Shown here piece by piece: positions 7,874 through 11,144 of a stretch of 11,144 bases of DNA (position 1 is its first letter; each line of letters starts with the position of its first letter). Both the position numbers and the translations under genes were made by a program. The DNA comes from Caulobacter sp. B11 (lineage in GTDB: Bacteria; Pseudomonadota; Alphaproteobacteria; Caulobacterales; Caulobacteraceae). The stretch is from positions 1 to 11,144 of the forward strand of contig NZ_PEGG01000063.1 of assembly GCF_002737765.1 (NCBI RefSeq), in the 5' to 3' direction. The notes under the pieces are model-generated. The model saw nothing but the letters and a program-made list of their open reading frames with translations. It searched no databases and was not told the DNA's origin.

Positions 7874-8645
7874 CACCAGTCCCCGAGGATCCGCCGCCGC
7901 CGAACGAGCCGCCGCCGCCGCTGAAACCACCCCCGCCGCCGCCGCCAAAGCCGCCGCCGCCGCGTCCGCCGCTGTTGAGCAGGCCGTTGAGGATGATCCA
8001 TGGCAGGGCCGAGCCCAGGCCGCTGCGATCCCGTCGCCCGCCGCGCAGCATCCGCATCAGCAGGAAGAGCACGAAGATGCCGATGAAGATCAGGACGATC
8101 GGCGGAAAGTCGCCGCCCTTGTCGGACTCCTGAACCGTGAAGGCCTGTGCCGCCCTGGCCTTGGCCTCGTCCTCGGGCAGGCTCAGCTGGGTGACCAGTT
8201 CGTCGGCCCCGGCCACGACGCCGCCCTCCAGGTCGCCGGCCTTGAATTTCGGCAGCACGGCCGACTGGATGATCACGCTGGACAGGGCGTCGGTCAGGAT
8301 CGGCTCCAGGCCGTAACCGACCTCGATCCGCACCTTTCGTTCCTTCGGCGCCACCAGCAGGATGACGCCGGTGTTCTTGTCTTTCTCGCCGATCCCCCAG
8401 GCCCGGCCCAGGCGATAGCCGTAGTCCTCGATCTCGTAGCCCTGAAGGTCGGGCAGGGTGGCGACGACCAGCTGGCGGCCGGTGGTCTGCTCCAGGCTCG
8501 CGAGCTTGGCGGTCAGGTCGGTCTCGGCCTGGGGCGAGAGGATGTTGGCGTTGTCGACCACCCGGCCGGTCAGGGGCGGGAAGGTCGGGTCGGCGAGGGC
8601 GGGGGCGGTGAATAGCAGGGCGATGGCCAACCCAAGCCCGCTCAT
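7873..8645 (-). CDS. Secreted/anchored TPM-domain protein with Gly-rich tail (YgcG-like); frameshift near 3' end
   Basis: From ATG 8645: a signal peptide (1-18, cut ALA-DP), then the TPM domain. The latter carries LTGRVVDNANILSP (25-38), ATLPDLQGYEIEDYGYRLG, RAWGIGEKDKNTGVILLVAP (81-100), and RKVRIEVGYGLEPILTD (103-119). A membrane helix follows at about 182-200, then a Gly/Phe/Ser-rich tail (226-255). Family members end in a Gly-rich run plus a terminal Trp. Here the frame reads past that point into the next gene, but one extra G in the run at plus-strand 7881-7884 gives SSGDW and TGA at 7875-7873, which overlaps the next ATG. An unbroken frame upstream to GTG 8753, 2 bp after the lemA stop, would add 36 residues encoded by a palindromic repeat. 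I prefer ATG 8645 because it gives a normal signal peptide, though its ribosome-binding site is poor. Cell-envelope role likely; exact function unknown. Confidence 0.88.
7886..7972. repeat. CCG/GGC triplet-rich low-complexity stretch
   Basis: Near-continuous GGC/GGT-type Gly codons on the minus strand, interrupted by TTC and TCG, encode the Gly-Phe-Ser tail of the first TPM protein. Such a run is prone to replication slippage and to sequencing error, and the apparent frameshift of this gene lies at its downstream edge. Confidence 0.75.
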
Positions 8646-8738
8646 CCCCGCGAAAGCGGGGGCCCAAGCCGAGGTGATCGTCACACAGCCGCGCCTCAGA
8701 AATGCGCTCAGCTTGGGTCCCCGCTTTCGCGGGGATGA
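8642..8738. repeat. Palindromic dispersed-repeat-like element (28-bp inverted arms)
   Basis: The arm 8642-8669 matches the reverse complement of 8711-8738 at 27 of 28 bases, around a 41-bp spacer. Each arm also contains its own hairpin, CCCCGC-GAAA-GCGGGG at 8646-8661 and its mirror with a TTTC loop. The motif TCATCCCCGCGAAAGCGGGG is, from general knowledge, a frequent dispersed element of Caulobacterales and sphingomonad genomes, often mistranslated as SPRKRGP or WAPAFAGM. Both of those strings appear here in the frame upstream of the TPM gene. It lies between lemA and the first TPM gene, and could terminate or stabilise the transcript between them. Confidence 0.85.
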
Positions 8739-8754
8739 ACGGCTACGGTGCACG

Positions 8755-9387
8755 CTACTGAGCCGGCTTCGGGGCCGCCGCCGGCGGGGCGCTGAAGTCG
8801 ACGCTGGGGGCCGACTGGGCGCTGGCGGTGGCCTGGAACAGCTGGGCCGGCTTCTGGTCGCTATAGACAGTCTTGGCCCACAGGATGGTGGGGAAGGTGC
8901 GCAGGGTCTTGTTGTAGATCAGGGCCGTCTGGTTGTAGTCGCGCCGCGCGATGGCGATGCGGTTCTCTGTGCCCTCCAGCTGGCTCTGCAGGGCCAGGAA
9001 GTTCTGGTTCGACTTCAGGTCGGGATAGCTTTCCTGGATCATCATCAGCCGACCCAGGACGCCCGACAGCCGGTCCTGCGAGGCGGCGTATTTCTCGAAG
9101 GCGACAGGGTCGGTGATGGTCGAGGCGTCGACCTTGACCTGGGTGGCGCTGGCCCGGGCCTCGGTCACCGCGGTCAGCACGTCCTTTTCCTGGGCCGCAT
9201 AGCCCTTCACCGTCGCCACCAGGTTGGGGATCAGGTCGGCGCGGCGCTGGTACTGGTTCTGAACCTCGGCCCAAGCGGCCTTGGTGTTTTCGTCGCGGGT
9301 CGGGATGGCGTTGATCCCGCAGCCGGCCAGGACGGTCGACAGGATCAGGATGGGGGCGAGGCGGGCGATGGTGCGAAGCATCCGCAT
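8755..9387 (-). CDS. lemA: LemA family lipoprotein
   Basis: A 210-residue envelope protein of the LemA family, which forms a helical bundle. ATG 9387 is preceded by GAGGGA 6 bases upstream. The signal peptide (MRMLRTIARLAPILILSTV) ends in the lipobox LAGC with Cys23; Gly at +2 suggests outer-membrane sorting. LemA hallmarks: NQYQRRADLIPNLVATVKGYA (44-64), QEKDVLTAVTEARA, SYPDLKSNQNFLALQSQLEG, NRIAIARRDYN, and YNKTLRTFPT. The tail from about residue 185 is a Ser/Ala/Pro-rich linker. A longer start at 9465 would put charged residues ahead of the signal peptide and is rejected. The frame is intact. It is the first gene of the lemA-TPM-TPM-DUF1330 cluster. Its molecular function is unsettled in the literature I know; pairing with TPM proteins is recurrent. 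Confidence 0.95.
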   Translation of the reverse strand: MRMLRTIARLAPILILSTVLAGCGINAIPTRDENTKAAWAEVQNQYQRRADLIPNLVATVKGYAAQEKDVLTAVTEARASATQVKVDASTITDPVAFEKYAASQDRLSGVLGRLMMIQESYPDLKSNQNFLALQSQLEGTENRIAIARRDYNQTALIYNKTLRTFPTILWAKTVYSDQKPAQLFQATASAQSAPSVDFSAPPAAAPKPAQ

Positions 9388-9432
9388 GGAAGTCCCTCGG
9401 GCTCTGTTTGGATCCGGCGACGCCGCCGGTCG

Positions 9433-9463
9433 GTCGAGGGGCACACTAACGGCGCCCCTCGAC
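9433..9463. terminator. Perfect 10-bp inverted repeat between acyl-CoA dehydrogenase and lemA
   Basis: GTCGAGGGGC (9433-9442) and GCCCCTCGAC (9454-9463) form a stable stem with an 11-base loop in the 114-bp gap. No T-run follows on either strand, so if it ends transcription it would be by a U-tract-independent route. It could also be an operator or RNA-stability element for lemA, whose start is 46 bp away. Confidence 0.4.
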
Positions 9464-9501
9464 ACGATGCAACGACCCAGCGAACGCCGTTCCCGGCGCC
9501 C

Positions 9502-10796
9502 CTAGAGTCCCGCCTCGGCGAAGGCCGCCTTGCGCGGGCCCATATAGCCAAACAGCCAGGCGGCGACCTTGCGGATCTGGATCTCCTCGCTGCCCTCGGT
9601 GATCCGGTAGCGGCGATGGTGGCGATAGATGTGCTCGAAGGGTTTGTGGCGCGAATAGCCGATGCCGCCATGCACCTGCATGGCCCGGTCGGCGGCCTCG
9701 CAGACCAGGCGATTGGCCTGGTAGTTGCACATCGACACCTTGTCGGAGAGGCGTTTTTCCACCTCCGGCTTGGTCATCTGGTCCATTTCCCAGGCGGTCT
9801 TGCGGATCAGCAGGCGCAGCATCTCGGCGGTGCTGGCCAGCTCGACCAGTGGGAACTGGATGGCCTGGTTCTCGGACAGCGGCTTGCCGAACGGCTTGCG
9901 GACCCGGGCGTACTTGACGCTCTCTTCTATGCAGAAGGTCGCCGCGCCCAGGCTGGAGGCCGCCTGGCGGATGCGGTTTTCGTGCACGAAGTGCTGGGCC
10001 AGGGCCAGGCCGCCGCCCTCGGGACCGAACATCGCCGTATCCGGCACCCAGACGTCGGTGAAACTGACCCGCGGGTGGTCGGTGGGCATGTTGAAGGTCC
10101 AGAGATATTCCTCGATCTTCACGCCCGGGCCTCGGCGGGCACCAGGAAGGCGGTGATGCCCCGGGCCGCGCCGTCCTCGCCGCTGGTGCGGGCGAACAGG
10201 CAGCAGTGGGTGGCGGCGTGCATGCCGGTGGTCCACATCTTCTCGCCATTGATCCGCCAGCCCTCGACGCCGTCGACGGTCTCGCGCACCGCCCGGGTCT
10301 CCATGAAGGTGGCGTCCGAGCCATGGTCGGGCTCGGTCAGGCCAAAGGTCGGGCGAAAGGCGCCGCGGTCCAGCATGTCGGTGATCAGGGACTGCTGGTC
10401 GGGCCGGCCGAAGTCGCGGATCATCAGCACGAACGGATTGTTGCCGACGATCGAGTGCTCGTTCTGCAGGTCGTTGAACAGGCCCAGGCCCTTGGCGGCC
10501 AGGTTGGCGGATCACCGCCATCCACAGGTTGGAGCCGCCCTGGCCGCCGAATTCCTTCGGCAGGGCGAAGCGGTAGTGGCCGCGGCGTCGGCCAGCTTGC
10601 GGGCCTTGGCCAGAAGCGCTTCCCAGTCGTGGCGGGGCAGGCCGCCGGCGTCCCAGTCGGTTCGGGCCCATTCGCGCGGTGGGTCGAAGAAGCGCTCATT
10701 GTCATCGCGCGCCTGCAGCGGCGCGATCTCGGCCTCGATGAAGGCGTCGAGGGTCGCCAGATAGGCGGTCAGTTCCGGCGGGAGATTGAAGTCCAT
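9502..10796 (-). pseudogene. Acyl-CoA dehydrogenase, interrupted by three apparent frameshifts
   Basis: An FAD flavoenzyme that introduces the alpha-beta double bond in acyl-CoA beta-oxidation. Pieces in order: MDFNLPPELTAYLATLDAF from ATG 10796 (AGGGAG 8 bases upstream); ALPKEFGGQGGSNLWMAVI; NLAAKGLGLFNDLQNEHS with FGLTEPDHGSDAT and INGEKMWTTGMH; VKIEEYLWTFNMPTDHPRVSF; then ARVRKPFGKPLSENQAIQFPL and MQVHGGIGYSRHKPFEHIYR with RYRITEGSEEIQ, ending in TAG at 9502. These lie in alternating frames. A base is missing near 10581-10584, there is one extra C (or two missing bases) near 10506, and a base is missing in the GGCCCGGG run near 10129. With these corrected the protein is about 431 residues, normal for the family, with FAD/CoA-binding motifs intact. 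As written it yields no functional enzyme. Six such breaks in 11 kb make assembly error the likelier cause. Divergent from the next gene; lemA lies downstream. Confidence 0.9.
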
Positions 10797-10922
10797 GGCG
10801 CGTCTCCCTGCATTTTTTCGGAAGCATGATCCGGCGGGAAGGCGCGCCAAGGCTGCCGCTTCGGAAAGGACGGGAAGGGCGAGCTTAACCCGGTCTTGAT
10901 ATCCTTTTGGCAGGGTGGCCGC
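10797..10922. promoter_or_regulatory. Divergent intergenic region, acyl-CoA dehydrogenase / membrane protein
   Basis: 126 bp must carry promoters in both directions. A GCAGGG 8 bases before ATG 10923 is a usable ribosome-binding site. The stretch around TTAACC...TTGATATCC (10885-10911) is the only AT-richer part, and is a candidate core promoter for the plus strand. I see no clear consensus boxes. Confidence 0.35.
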
Positions 10923-11144
10923 ATGATCACCCTGGCCATCTGCGCCGTCCTGGGGGCCGCGCTTGGACTTTACGTCAAGCCGCGCTGGCTGGGCGTGTTG
11001 GCGGGCGCCGTCCTGGTGGCCACGGTCGAGGGCTCGGTCCTGCTGCTGATCGAGATGATTTCGTCGCAGCCCAATCGCGAACTGTTCATCGGCCGCCTGC
11101 AGGCCGTGTTCGGCGAGGGCGTGGTCGGGGCTTCCGGCGCGGTC
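10923..11144 (+). CDS. Membrane protein of unknown function (3' end cut by window edge)
   Basis: I do not recognise the family. From ATG 10923 there are 74 open codons up to the window end. The visible part has two likely membrane helices: residues 2-17 (ITLAICAVLGAALGLY) and about 22-44 (WLGVLAGAVLVATVEGSVLLLIE), joined by a short basic turn (VKPRW). A polar segment SQPNRELFIGRLQAVFGEG follows. The positive charge in the turn suggests a cytoplasmic loop. A GCAGGG lies 8 bases upstream of the start. Codon use matches the neighbouring genes. It is divergent from the acyl-CoA dehydrogenase. Confidence 0.7.
   Translation, partial: MITLAICAVLGAALGLYVKPRWLGVLAGAVLVATVEGSVLLLIEMISSQPNRELFIGRLQAVFGEGVVGASGAV

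Noticed and set aside
8642..8738. CRISPR-like or attachment-site interpretation of the repeat pair
   Set aside because: Only two inverted copies with a single spacer and internal hairpins; no array and no cas or integrase gene nearby. A dispersed palindrome fits better.
8458..10764. 768-codon plus-strand open frame
   Set aside because: Antisense across four features (TPM, repeat, lemA, acyl-CoA dehydrogenase); long open antisense frames are expected in GC-rich DNA.

Overview
The base composition is very GC-rich, with codon use to match and intergenic gaps of only 1-160 bp. The gene families and GANTC sites look like an alphaproteobacterium, most likely Caulobacterales (Caulobacter/Phenylobacterium type). 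This assignment is an inference from style and families; there is no rRNA or other phylogenetic marker in the window.

Layout. The left part (1-2749, minus strand) reads, in transcription order, a C5-cytosine DNA methyltransferase, a cysteine synthase (cysK) and a very-short-patch repair endonuclease (vsr) cut by the window edge. Methylase and Vsr form a functional pair: Vsr repairs T:G mismatches left when 5-methylcytosine deaminates. cysK sits between them, and no restriction nuclease is visible. Divergent from the methylase is a small plus-strand lipoprotein of the COG3650 type. It ends stop-on-stop against a 43-residue minus-strand membrane peptide. The middle part holds an intact minus-strand thiolase, followed downstream by a hairpin, a second copy of its own last codons and a terminator-like stem-loop. 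Divergent from it is an intact plus-strand D-aminoacylase-type amidohydrolase.

The right part (6735-9387, minus strand) is a compact cluster in transcription order: lemA, a secreted or anchored TPM-domain protein with a Gly-rich tail, a second membrane TPM-domain protein, and a DUF1330-type protein. LemA plus TPM proteins is a recurrent partnership in bacteria. A Caulobacterales-style palindromic repeat lies between lemA and the first TPM gene and supplies that gene's probable start codon. Upstream on the same strand is an acyl-CoA dehydrogenase. Divergent from it, at the right edge, starts a plus-strand membrane protein of unknown function.

The most striking feature is reading-frame breakage. 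Six places need a small indel to restore a recognisable protein: three in the acyl-CoA dehydrogenase, one each at the C-termini of the first TPM protein and the DUF1330 protein, and one at the N-terminus of the methyltransferase. Each repair restores a family-typical sequence. I therefore favour indel errors in a draft or metagenome assembly over six independent gene deaths, though real pseudogenes cannot be excluded from sequence alone. I see no convincing new multi-gene system here. The most worthwhile non-trivial items are the repeat that supplies a signal-peptide start and the duplicated thiolase tail around a hairpin.
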